Source of the DNA: Bacillota bacterium
GTDB taxonomy: Bacteria > Bacillota > UBA4882 > JAAYXC01
Assembly (NCBI GenBank): GCA_012516115.1
Contig: JAAYXC010000171.1
Location: forward strand, 1 to 17,890
Reading direction: 5' to 3'
Length of the DNA: 17,890 bases
Shown here piece by piece: positions 1 to 6,500 of the stretch. The position numbers and the translations under genes are program-made. The notes beneath the pieces are model-generated. The model ran no database searches. It had not been told where the DNA came from and saw only the letters and a program-made list of their open reading frames with translations. Numbering within the stretch: the stretch's first letter is position 1; each line of letters opens with the position of its first letter.

Positions 1-408
1 GAGGCGGGTTCCTTCCGCGGGATTTTTTGGCCTTGACGGCATGACGGTTTATAAGCTCATCACCGCCGTATCTTTAGCGCCAAGCGCAACGGTAAAGTAA
101 AACAGATGGTCCAAAAATAGCCGGCAATACGATTAGAACGGGCGTCTTTGCCAAGGTTTATCCCTATACCTTCTGAAGACGGCGGTTTTCGCCGGGTATC
201 CGGGGTCCGGTTTGAGTTTCTTGCATATAAAGCAGGAAATAACAAAAGCGAATAGAACTTGTTAAATTATCCTGCTCTGGTATGCAGAGGTTAACACCTA
301 GCTTAATGCCTGGCTATTATCAGGGATATTGAAAAAGTTTAACAAACAAAGATCCCTACCGTTCACCGGAAGGCACCTCGATTGGTCGAGGCTAAAGGGG
401 TTTAATCT
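1..408. other. Intergenic region upstream of creD
   Basis: No convincing gene is seen here on either strand. The only open frame, about 61 codons on the minus strand (60-245), has no recognisable domain and no good ribosome-binding site. The first 30 bases contain a short GCGG/CCGC hairpin and then a T-run, possibly the tail of a terminator for a gene outside the window. The stretch is richer in AT than the genes to its right, and the creD promoter must lie somewhere in it. I could not settle on one convincing -35/-10 pair. Confidence 0.5.
376..391 (+). promoter_or_regulatory. Perfect 16-base hairpin/palindrome in the creD leader
   Basis: CCTCGA (376-381) and TCGAGG (386-391) are perfectly complementary around a TTGG loop. 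The palindrome sits immediately before the GGGG ribosome-binding stretch (397-400) and the creD start. It has no T-run, so it is not an intrinsic terminator. It could be an operator dyad or an mRNA hairpin influencing translation. The function is inferred from position only. Confidence 0.5.
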
Positions 409-1740
409 GTGATGGAGAAGCGGCGATCGCGAATCGACCCCATCAGTCAGCAGTTGATAGTAATCGGTTTTCTAATTCTCCTCCTTCTTATCCCCGGTGG
501 TCTGATCCTCGGTTTGGTGGGGGAGCGCCGGGCAAGAAGCGAGGAAGCCAAAAGAGAGGTGGCCTCGGGTTGGGCCGAGGCGCAGACCATCGGCGGGCCG
601 ATCCTGACCATTCCCTTTACGAAGAGATGGAAGGACGAGAAGGGCCAGACGCATACGGAGACGGATTATATCTATATTTTACCGGAATCGCTGCGGTATA
701 CGGGCGAGGTAGAGCCCGAGATCCGTTATCGCGGCATTTTTAAGGTCGTTCTCTATCGGGCAAAGTTATCCTGCGAAGGAACTTTCTCTACCGCTGGTCT
801 GGAGGAACTCCATATCCCCCCGGAAAACATCCGCTGGCATGAAGCTTTTCTCTTTTTGGGCCTCTCGGATCTCAGAGGCATTAACGAATACGTGAAAATA
901 CGTTGGAACGATCGAGACGATCTTCGCTTTGTCACAGGTATCGATGGGGTGGGTTTCTTTCTTCCCTTGATCAACGCCAAGGTTCCCATAGAAGACCGCG
1001 CCGGTGAATACGCCTTCTCCTTCCCGCTCGACCTCAACGGCTGCGAAACGTTGAGCTTCTTGCCGGTCGGAGGAACGACCGTCGTCGAACTCCAGTCCAC
1101 CTGGGCCGATCCGAGCTTCGTCGGGGCTTTCCTGCCGAAATCCCGCCGCATCACCGAAGACGGTTTCCACGCTACCTGGAAGGTCTTGGCCTTGAACCGT
1201 AACTACCCGCAACAATGCACCGAGGGACTCCCGGCCTCCGAAATCCAAGAAACCTCTTTCGGCGTCACGCTCTTCTCCCCGGTCGATCATTACACCCAGA
1301 CCACGCGGGCCGTAAAATACGGGATCCTTTTCGTCGGACTAACCTTCCTCATCTTCTTCGGCGTGGAGGTCCTCAACCGACGGCGGATCCATCCCATCCA
1401 GTATCTCCTGGTCGGTCTGGCCCTCTGCCTCTTCTATCTCCTCCTGCTCTCCCTCGCGGAACACCTGGGGTTCCTTCCCGCTTACCTTCTGGCCGCCGCC
1501 GCCGTGGTGGCCCTGATCACCTTTTATGCCGCCGGCGTCTTGCGGGAGAGGATCGCCGTGGTGGCCACCGCCTTTACCCTGGCGGGCCTGTACGGTTTCT
1601 TATATTTCCTGCTGATCAACGAAGACTACGCGTTGCTCATCGGCAGTCTTGGTCTTTTCGCCATCATGGCCATGGTGATGTATCTCACGAGAAAGATCGA
1701 CTGGTATGCGCTGGGGACATCCCGGGAGAACGGAGAGTAA
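409..1740 (+). CDS. creD: Inner-membrane protein CreD
   Basis: Encodes about 443 residues, matching the usual CreD length. One transmembrane helix lies near residues 17-37. It is followed by the conserved start of the extracytoplasmic domain (SGWAEAQTIGGPILTIPF, about 53-70) and a large beta-rich domain to about 300. Several hydrophobic helices (about 303-435) end in a basic tail. CreD is an envelope protein; in Enterobacteria it belongs to the CreBC regulon and its overproduction changes colicin and beta-lactam phenotypes, but its biochemical role is unclear. No CreB/CreC two-component pair is visible here, so it may be an orphan. The start is GTG 409, eight bases after a GGGG motif; the adjacent ATG at 412 is equally possible. 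It converges on the vapC remnant with only nine bases between stops. Confidence 0.85.
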   Translation: MMEKRRSRIDPISQQLIVIGFLILLLLIPGGLILGLVGERRARSEEAKREVASGWAEAQTIGGPILTIPFTKRWKDEKGQTHTETDYIYILPESLRYTGEVEPEIRYRGIFKVVLYRAKLSCEGTFSTAGLEELHIPPENIRWHEAFLFLGLSDLRGINEYVKIRWNDRDDLRFVTGIDGVGFFLPLINAKVPIEDRAGEYAFSFPLDLNGCETLSFLPVGGTTVVELQSTWADPSFVGAFLPKSRRITEDGFHATWKVLALNRNYPQQCTEGLPASEIQETSFGVTLFSPVDHYTQTTRAVKYGILFVGLTFLIFFGVEVLNRRRIHPIQYLLVGLALCLFYLLLLSLAEHLGFLPAYLLAAAAVVALITFYAAGVLRERIAVVATAFTLAGLYGFLYFLLINEDYALLIGSLGLFAIMAMVMYLTRKIDWYALGTSRENGE

Positions 1741-1749
1741 GCCGAAAAC

Positions 1750-2157
1750 CTAATGAGGCCGATCGAAGTCAAAAGTTGGTAAAACGGTGTTAATCAATCC
1801 GGCGACGCCGAAGGAGTGGATTCGGTCACGACGGCCATCCGGTGCTTGAGGGTGGTAGCAATAATGAAGCGCTCGCACGGTCGGATGGGCGGCAAGGCCC
1901 CGGCCGACGCGGAGATCTCTCCGTCCACGGGAATCTCGATCAGGCCGTGGTGGTCGAGTGCCTTTTCGAACCAGACACCGGGTTTCTAGAGGGAGTTCCA
2001 GTTTTCCCAACCGGCTCTTGACGGCGATCTCGAAGGCGGAGATGGAAGAGACGAAGAGTTCACCGGCATGTTCGCCGATGGCCTCCCGGGCGTGGGGCGA
2101 GAGTTTGTCCTGGTCGGCAGCAAGCCAAAGCAGGACGCACGTATCAAGGAGGATCAT
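1750..2157 (-). pseudogene. vapC: VapC-like PIN-domain toxin, broken by two frameshifts
   Basis: The N-terminus MILLDTCVLLWLAADQDKL and the later SSISAFEIAVKSRLGKL are classic PIN-domain ribonuclease sequence, with the first acidic residues (D in LLDT, E in FEIAVK) intact. After the LELPL segment (about 1985) the sense sequence continues in another frame as WFEKALDHHGLIEIPVDGEI and then ERFIIATTLKHRMAVVT. Near 1830 it returns to the first frame as RIHSFGV. The third-acid region reads PPIRPCERF, where PIN domains usually have HRDPFDRF, so two residues are lost and Asp became Glu. The ATG overlaps the antitoxin stop (ATGA at 2154-2157), the normal coupled arrangement. As written it cannot yield a complete toxin. 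Two compensating sequencing errors are the alternative, but the eroded active site favours real decay. Confidence 0.75.
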
Positions 2158-2396
2158 TCCGGATACCTCGCCTCGGGCGGCCATTCCTCCTCCAGCGGTC
2201 GGACGGGATCTTCGTGGAAAACCACTTTACTGAGGGTGGGCGATGTCCGGAAAGGGTCCTTGGCTTTCGGCCAGGGAACCAGTTTGGCCACCGGCCTACC
2301 GTGCCGGCAGAGGATTACCGTCTCTCCTTCCCGTTCGACCTTGGCCAAAAGCTCGGAGAGCCTCGTCTTGGCCTCGTGGGTGTTGATGGAAAGCAT
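2154..2396 (-). CDS. vapB: Phd/YefM-type antitoxin (VapB partner)
   Basis: This 80-residue protein begins MLSINTHEAKTRLSELLAKV and continues EGETVILCRHGRPVAKLVPW, the standard N-terminal DNA-binding fold of Phd/YefM antitoxins. The acidic, proline-rich C-terminal tail (about 50-80) is the segment that normally wraps and blocks the toxin. It is the first gene of a two-gene operon and its TGA overlaps the toxin ATG. These antitoxins usually repress their own promoter, and a strong promoter with an inverted repeat lies just upstream (2414-2461). The antitoxin frame is intact although the toxin is broken. Confidence 0.85.
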   Translation of the reverse strand: MLSINTHEAKTRLSELLAKVEREGETVILCRHGRPVAKLVPWPKAKDPFRTSPTLSKVVFHEDPVRPLEEEWPPEARYPE

Positions 2397-2413
2397 CCGT
2401 CGTTTTCCTTTCG

Positions 2414-2434
2414 AAACTAAGTCTAGTCTAGTTT
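2414..2434. promoter_or_regulatory. Inverted repeat, probable antitoxin operator
   Basis: AAACTA (2414-2419) and TAGTTT (2429-2434) are perfect inverted copies nine bases apart, with a CTAG core in the spacer. The repeat lies directly downstream of the vapBC -10 and upstream of the antitoxin start. That is where Phd/YefM proteins typically bind to repress their own operon. Binding itself is inferred. Confidence 0.45.
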
Positions 2435-2461
2435 TTTATATAGCTCCCTACCCTTCGTCAA
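2435..2461 (-). promoter_or_regulatory. Promoter of the vapBC operon
   Basis: Read on the minus strand, TTGACG (2461-2456) and TATAAA (2440-2435) are separated by 15 bases. This is a near-consensus -35/-10 pair about 40 bases upstream of the vapB ATG. The -35 matches five of six consensus bases and the -10 is AT-rich. The spacer is shorter than ideal, but TAAAAA two bases on would give a 17-base spacer. Confidence 0.5.
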
Positions 2462-2520
2462 CGGTGCGGGACTCCATACTTCGAGGCTATAAACCGATGA
2501 AGGTCGGAGGTAAAGAAGAG

Positions 2521-3006
2521 ATGAAACGGACCGTAACAAGAACCATCTCCCTTTGGCCTTTTTATCTCCACCTCCGGTCGGGCCCGGCCGGACCGGAAAG
2601 GTTCTTCCTCCCCGCGGCGACGGCCGGCGCGCTTATTCTTCCTTTCTTCCTCCCGCCCGAGCCCGCCGGTTTGGGGAGCCATACCCGGCTTTTCCTCGAC
2701 CCCTGTCTCTTTTACCGCCTTACCGGCCTGCCCTGTCCGCTTTGCGGGATGACCACGAGCCTCGGTTTTCTTGTCCGCGGGAGGTTTTTCGCCTCCCTGG
2801 GGGCCCATCCCTTGGGATGGTTAGCTTTTTTCGAATTATCGGTCGCTACGCTCACCATCCTATGGGCCGTAGTCACCCGTCGCGCCGTAAGCGTTTCCCT
2901 GCGCGTTACCCCTGGTCAATTCCTTGCCGCGATTCTCCTGCTCTGGGTGGTCCGGCTGGCCGTCTGGAGGTTTGGTTTACCGTTTGGTTTTCCGGGTAAA
3001 TTTTAA
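2521..3006 (+). CDS. DUF2752 membrane protein
   Basis: A 161-residue integral membrane protein. The diagnostic DUF2752 signature is DPCLFYRLTGLPCPLCGMTT, with the two cysteines of the CPxCG motif, followed by hydrophobic helices ending in FGLPFGFPGKF. Hydrophobic segments lie near residues 33-50, 95-125 and 132-150. The family has no established function. I chose ATG 2521 because GGAGG (2506-2510) lies ten bases before it. The open frame extends upstream to 2068, but that part is the shadow of vapBC on the other strand. A small GGGGC/GCCCC hairpin follows the stop. It has no operon partner. Confidence 0.75.
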   Translation: MKRTVTRTISLWPFYLHLRSGPAGPERFFLPAATAGALILPFFLPPEPAGLGSHTRLFLDPCLFYRLTGLPCPLCGMTTSLGFLVRGRFFASLGAHPLGWLAFFELSVATLTILWAVVTRRAVSVSLRVTPGQFLAAILLLWVVRLAVWRFGLPFGFPGKF

Positions 3007-3007
3007 T

Positions 3008-3021
3008 GGGGCGAAGGCCCC
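3008..3021 (+). terminator. Small GC hairpin after the DUF2752 gene
   Basis: GGGGC (3008-3012) pairs with GCCCC (3017-3021) around GAAG, immediately after the TAA stop. There is no proper T-run, only TTCCC, so it is a weak terminator at best or a 3'-end stabilising hairpin. Confidence 0.3.
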
Positions 3022-3050
3022 TTCCCATGGCGGACCGCTTGTGCTATAAT
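3022..3050 (+). promoter_or_regulatory. Promoter of the tRNA-Glu gene
   Basis: TTCCCA (3022-3027) and a perfect TATAAT (3045-3050) are separated by exactly 17 bases. The expected transcription start, near 3057, is a few bases before the mature tRNA 5' end. A perfect -10 with optimal spacing suits a stable-RNA gene transcribed on its own. Confidence 0.75.
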
Positions 3051-3065
3051 TGTGTCGCACCGGGC

Positions 3066-3141
3066 GGTCCCATCGTCTAGAGGCCTAGGCCACCGCTCTT
3101 TCAAGGCGGCGACACGGGTTCGAATCCCGTTGGGACCACCA
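3066..3141 (+). tRNA. tRNA-Glu, anticodon TTC
   Basis: A full cloverleaf can be drawn. The acceptor arms are GGTCCCA (3066-3072) and TGGGACC (3131-3137), followed by discriminator A and an encoded CCA (3139-3141). The anticodon stem CCGCT/GGCGG flanks loop CTTTCAA with anticodon TTC at 3100-3102. The T arm is ACGGG-TTCGAAT-CCCGT. One T-G wobble closes the anticodon stem. This is the bacterial tRNA-Glu that reads GAA and GAG. It stands alone, not in a tRNA cluster. Confidence 0.97.
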
Positions 3142-3176
3142 ATAAAATCTTCTAAGCCCACCTTCTCGCCAACCTG

Positions 3177-3201
3177 GCTTCCCCAGAGGGAGCTTTTTTT
3201 A
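3177..3201 (+). terminator. Intrinsic terminator of tRNA-Glu
   Basis: GCTTCC (3177-3182) pairs with GGGAGC (3188-3193), including one T-G wobble, around a five-base loop. Seven T residues follow at once (3194-3200). It lies 36 bases after the tRNA CCA and separates the tRNA unit from the sugar-phosphate operon. Confidence 0.7.
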
Positions 3202-3313
3202 TATTTGGATATTCGACGCGAACAGGCTAAAGGAAGGAAACGGGGCGCGGATGTAGAAACAAAAAGAAGTTTAGCCAGATAAATAACCTACAAGACCAAG
3301 GAGTGAACCCCGC

Positions 3314-4138
3314 ATGACCGACCAAGAACGCGCAGCACTTACCGACCGGGCCCGCCGGATCCGCGGCCACATCATCAAGATGCTCGCCGCGGCGGGCTCG
3401 GGGCATCCCGGCGGCTCCTTATCGGCCGTAGAAATCCTTACTTTTCTTTATTTCCGCCGGATGCGCTATGACCCTAAAAACCCTCAATGGCCCGACCGCG
3501 ACCGCTTTGTCCTCTCCAAGGGCCATGCGGCGCCGGTTTTATACGCCACCCTGGCCGAGGCCGGGTTCTTCCCGGTGGAGACGCTCACCACCTTGCGGCG
3601 TTTCGGCAGCATCCTTCAGGGCCATCCCGACATGAAAAAGACGCCCGGGGTAGAGATGTCCACCGGTTCCCTGGGGCAGGGACTCTCGGCCGCCAACGGC
3701 ATGGCCCTCGCCGGCAAGCTCGACAAGAAAGACTACCGGGTTTACGTCTTGCTGGGCGACGGCGAGATCGAGGAGGGCCAGATCTGGGAGGCGGCCATGA
3801 CCGCCGTCCACTACAAACTGGATAATCTCACCGCTTTCCTGGACTACAACCATCTCCAGATCGACGGCCGCATCGAAGAGGTGAAGTCCAATACCGATCC
3901 GGTCGGCCGTTTCCGGTCCTTCGGGTGGCACGTGTTAGAAGTTGACGGCCACGACTTCGCCGCCTTGGAGCGGGCCGTGGACGAAGCCCAGGCCACCAAG
4001 GGTAAGCCCACGATGATCGTCGCCCATACGGTTAAAGGCAAGGGCGTCTCCTTTATGGAGAACCAGGTGGGCTGGCACGGCACGGCCCCCAAGCCGGAAG
4101 AAGCCCAGAAGGCCTTGGCCGAACTGGGGCTGGCATAA
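3314..4138 (+). CDS. tktN: Transketolase, N-terminal (TPP-binding) subunit
   Basis: 274 residues, the usual size for the first half of a split transketolase. Visible elements are GSGHPGGSLS (28-37, with catalytic-site His31), LSKGHAAP (68-74), the GSLGQGLS segment (118-125) and the thiamine-diphosphate/metal motif GDGEIEEGQIWEA (148-160) closing at DYN (177-179). With the next gene it transfers two-carbon units between ketose and aldose phosphates in the cytoplasmic non-oxidative pentose phosphate pathway. The start is ATG 3314, with AAGGAG ten bases upstream. It opens a four-gene same-strand run with phosphofructokinase and aldolase. Confidence 0.93.
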   Translation: MTDQERAALTDRARRIRGHIIKMLAAAGSGHPGGSLSAVEILTFLYFRRMRYDPKNPQWPDRDRFVLSKGHAAPVLYATLAEAGFFPVETLTTLRRFGSILQGHPDMKKTPGVEMSTGSLGQGLSAANGMALAGKLDKKDYRVYVLLGDGEIEEGQIWEAAMTAVHYKLDNLTAFLDYNHLQIDGRIEEVKSNTDPVGRFRSFGWHVLEVDGHDFAALERAVDEAQATKGKPTMIVAHTVKGKGVSFMENQVGWHGTAPKPEEAQKALAELGLA

Positions 4139-4161
4139 TCCCAGACGGGGATAAATGGACG

Positions 4162-4285
4162 GGATTAACAGGATTTATCGGATTTTAGTTTATAGAGTTT
4201 ATTAATTCGGGTAAGTTAATGAAATTTCTGTGGAAAATATAGCAAAAGAAATTCTAACTTTAATTTAGCAAAATCTCGTTAATCC
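4162..4285. repeat. AT-rich element with inverted ends between the transketolase genes
   Basis: The 15-base segment at 4162-4176 begins GGATTAAC. The reverse complement of 4271-4285 is the same except at two internal positions. The roughly 95 bases between them are much richer in AT than the flanking genes and contain no open frame. The structure resembles a miniature inverted-repeat element or a dispersed intergenic repeat. No target-site duplication could be made out. It separates genes for two subunits of one enzyme, which normally abut. Confidence 0.5.
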
Positions 4286-4333
4286 TCTCTAATATCCTTC
4301 TTCTTTTAACCTAATAATTGGAGGTTTTCTAAT

Positions 4334-5275
4334 ATGATCCAGAAGATCGCCACCAGAGACGCCTATGGCCAGGCCCTGGTAAAGCTCGGGCGGGAGAATC
4401 CCAATGTGGTTGTCCTGGACGCGGATCTCTCCAAGTCCACCAAGACCGCGGGTTTCGCCAAGGAATTCCCGGAAAGGTTCTTCCAAATGGGCATCGCCGA
4501 GGCCGATATGACCAGCACCGCCGCGGGCCTGGCCACCTGCGGGAAGATCCCCTTCATCAGCACCTTCGCCTGCTTCGCCACGGGGCGGAACTTCGATCAG
4601 CTGCGGGTCTCGATTGCCTACCCCCATCTCAACGTAAAGATCGCCGCCACCCATGCCGGGATCACCGTAGGCGAGGACGGCGCCTCCCACCAGTCCATCG
4701 AGGATGTCGCCCTCATGCGGGTCATTCCCGGGATGATCGTCCTCTCGCCGGCGGATGCCGCAGATGCCGAGGCCGCAGTCTTCGCCGCCGCGGCCGTCGA
4801 GGGCCCGGTCTACCTTCGTTTCGGCCGGGAGCCGATGCCCGTGATCTTCCCGCCGGAAAGAAAACTCATCATAGGCAAGGCCGACCGCTTGAAGGAAGGG
4901 ACCGAGGCCACCATCGCCGCCACAGGTGTCATGACCGCGGTGGCCCTGGAGGCGGCGGAGATCCTGGCTTCCCGCGGCCGGATGGTGCGGGTCTTGAATT
5001 TTTCGACCATCAAACCCATCGATGGGGAGGCGATCGTGGCCGCGGCCCGGGAGACCGGGGCCATCGTCACCGCCGAGGAACACTCGATTATCGGTGGGTT
5101 GGGGAGCGCCGTGGCCGAGGTAGTGGTAAAACATTACCCGGTACCCATGGAATTCGTCGGAGTTCAGGACCGTTTCGGCCAGTCGGGCAAGCCCGCGGAG
5201 CTGATGAAGGAATACGGCCTCACGGCCGAGGACATTGTGGCTGCGGTCGAGCGGGCCATCGCCCGAAAGCGGTGA
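4334..5275 (+). CDS. tktC: Transketolase, C-terminal (pyrimidine-binding) subunit
   Basis: 313 residues, a normal length for the second half of a split transketolase. The pyrimidine-binding domain (about 1-165) carries GIAEADM with the catalytic Glu56, and the THAGITVGEDGASHQSIED stretch (107-124) that completes the active site. The transketolase C-terminal regulatory domain covers about 190-305. It forms the active enzyme with the N subunit encoded just upstream. The start is ATG 4334, with GGAGG nine bases before it. The 195-base gap from tktN, filled by an AT-rich inverted-repeat element, is unusually wide for this gene pair. Confidence 0.93.
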   Translation: MIQKIATRDAYGQALVKLGRENPNVVVLDADLSKSTKTAGFAKEFPERFFQMGIAEADMTSTAAGLATCGKIPFISTFACFATGRNFDQLRVSIAYPHLNVKIAATHAGITVGEDGASHQSIEDVALMRVIPGMIVLSPADAADAEAAVFAAAAVEGPVYLRFGREPMPVIFPPERKLIIGKADRLKEGTEATIAATGVMTAVALEAAEILASRGRMVRVLNFSTIKPIDGEAIVAAARETGAIVTAEEHSIIGGLGSAVAEVVVKHYPVPMEFVGVQDRFGQSGKPAELMKEYGLTAEDIVAAVERAIARKR

Positions 5276-5315
5276 AACCCCTTAAACCGCGGGCTGCGCG
5301 GAATCCATTTCCCGG

Positions 5316-5343
5316 GCGACGAGCGACCAGCGACAAGCGGCGA
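5316..5343 (+). repeat. Four tandem 7-base repeats (GCGACNA-like)
   Basis: Four consecutive seven-base units, GCGACGA, GCGACCA, GCGACAA and GCGGCGA, sit directly before the GGAGG of the phosphofructokinase gene. The first three differ only at the sixth base. A small CCGCG/CGCGG hairpin (5287-5301) precedes them. Short arrays like this can vary in copy number, and this one lies in a translation-initiation region. Confidence 0.55.
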
Positions 5344-5360
5344 ATTGGAGGTTGATTTGG

Positions 5361-6470
5361 ATGAAACGCATCGGTTTCATGACCGGCGGGGGCGACTGCG
5401 CCGGGATCAATGCTTTCTTGGCCGCCTGCCTCAAGCGGGGCAGTGAAGGCTATGGGGCGGAATTCGTCGGCATCCGGCGGGCCTTCGAGGGGGCCTGCGC
5501 CGACCGCATCGAGGATTTCCTCGTCCCCTTGGGCCCTGCCGATGCCGTGGGGCTCGAGAATAAACCCAGCACCATCCTGGAGTCTTCCCGTTTCAACCCC
5601 TTTTCCGAAGCCAACCGGGCCAAGGGTTATCCCGAGAAACTGGTGGCGAACCTGAAGAAGGTCGGGATCGATGCCGTGCTGGCCACGGGTGGGAACGACA
5701 CGATCAAGTCGACGAAAGGGTTGACCGAGCTCGGCATCCCGGCCATCGCCGCGCCTAAAAGCATCGACAACGATGTCTCCGGCACCGACACCATGCTGGG
5801 CTTCAAGACCGCCGTAACCTTCGGCGCCTCAGCCTTCCGCAGCACGGTGGAGTCGGCCCGGACCCACCGCCGGATCTCGCTTGTGGAGATCATGGGCCGC
5901 GAGGCCGGCTGGTTGAGCCTGGAGATCGGGTTGGCCGGCGGGGCGGATATCATCCTGATCCCCGAGAAACCGGTGGATCTGGCCCGCCTCTGCGGGCGGG
6001 TGGCGGCCCTCAATGAGCGCCAAGGGTATGTGAACATCGCCGTGGCCGAGGGGACCCGCATCCGGTTGGACGACCCGGTGCTCGTGGCCGCGGCCGAGGC
6101 GACGCCGGTGGTGGCGGCGATGTTGAAAGAGGACCTCGGCAAGGACGAGCACGGCAACCCTAAACTCGGTGGGATTGCCCAGATCCTCCGGCGGATCATC
6201 CGCCATCGGTTGGGTTTGAAGAAGCTCGAGGATGTGCGGGCCACGGATCTCGGTTTCACCTTGCGGGGACTGCCGCCGGTGGCCGACGACATCATCCTCG
6301 GGTTGCGTTTCGGCTTCGCTGCCGTGGACCTGCTTTTTGCCGGAGAGGCCGGCTTTATGGTGGGCCTCCAGGGTACGCGGATCGTTAAAGTACCGTTTGC
6401 GGAGGCGTTGGTCCAAAAGAAGGTAGACTGGAGCGAGACGGACCTCAAGAACGCCGGTGTGGTCTGGTAA
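5361..6470 (+). CDS. pfp: 6-phosphofructokinase, PPi-type active site
   Basis: 369 residues of the phosphofructokinase-A superfamily. The N-terminus MTGGGDCAGINA (7-18) is the phosphoryl-donor loop. GGNDT (110-114) and APKSIDNDV (131-139, catalytic Asp136) form the catalytic core, and MGREAGW (178-184) and PEKP (201-204) follow. ATP-dependent enzymes have Gly at the positions of Asp113 and Lys133 (E. coli Gly104 and Gly124). Asp plus Lys there is the hallmark of pyrophosphate-dependent enzymes, which phosphorylate fructose-6-phosphate reversibly and often accept sedoheptulose-7-phosphate. Asn112 replaces the usual Asp or Glu of this loop. The start is ATG 5361, nine bases after GGAGG; the upstream in-frame TTG touches that site and is unlikely. 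It is followed 30 bases later by aldolase. Confidence 0.88.
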   Translation: MKRIGFMTGGGDCAGINAFLAACLKRGSEGYGAEFVGIRRAFEGACADRIEDFLVPLGPADAVGLENKPSTILESSRFNPFSEANRAKGYPEKLVANLKKVGIDAVLATGGNDTIKSTKGLTELGIPAIAAPKSIDNDVSGTDTMLGFKTAVTFGASAFRSTVESARTHRRISLVEIMGREAGWLSLEIGLAGGADIILIPEKPVDLARLCGRVAALNERQGYVNIAVAEGTRIRLDDPVLVAAAEATPVVAAMLKEDLGKDEHGNPKLGGIAQILRRIIRHRLGLKKLEDVRATDLGFTLRGLPPVADDIILGLRFGFAAVDLLFAGEAGFMVGLQGTRIVKVPFAEALVQKKVDWSETDLKNAGVVW

Positions 6471-6500
6471 TCGGCAAAAGGAAAAGGAGGAATTTTAAAG

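Noticed and set aside
60..245. 61-codon minus-strand open frame near the left edge
   Set aside because: No ribosome-binding site, family or operon context.
2068..2520. Upstream extension of the DUF2752 frame
   Set aside because: The stretch is antisense to vapBC. The ribosome-binding site and family-like sequence both point to ATG 2521.
3066..3141. tRNA-Glu as an integration attachment site
   Set aside because: No repeated copy of the tRNA 3' end and no integrase gene occur in the window.
4289..5134. 281-codon minus-strand open frame opposite tktC
   Set aside because: Gly/Asp-rich shadow of transketolase codons, with no domain.
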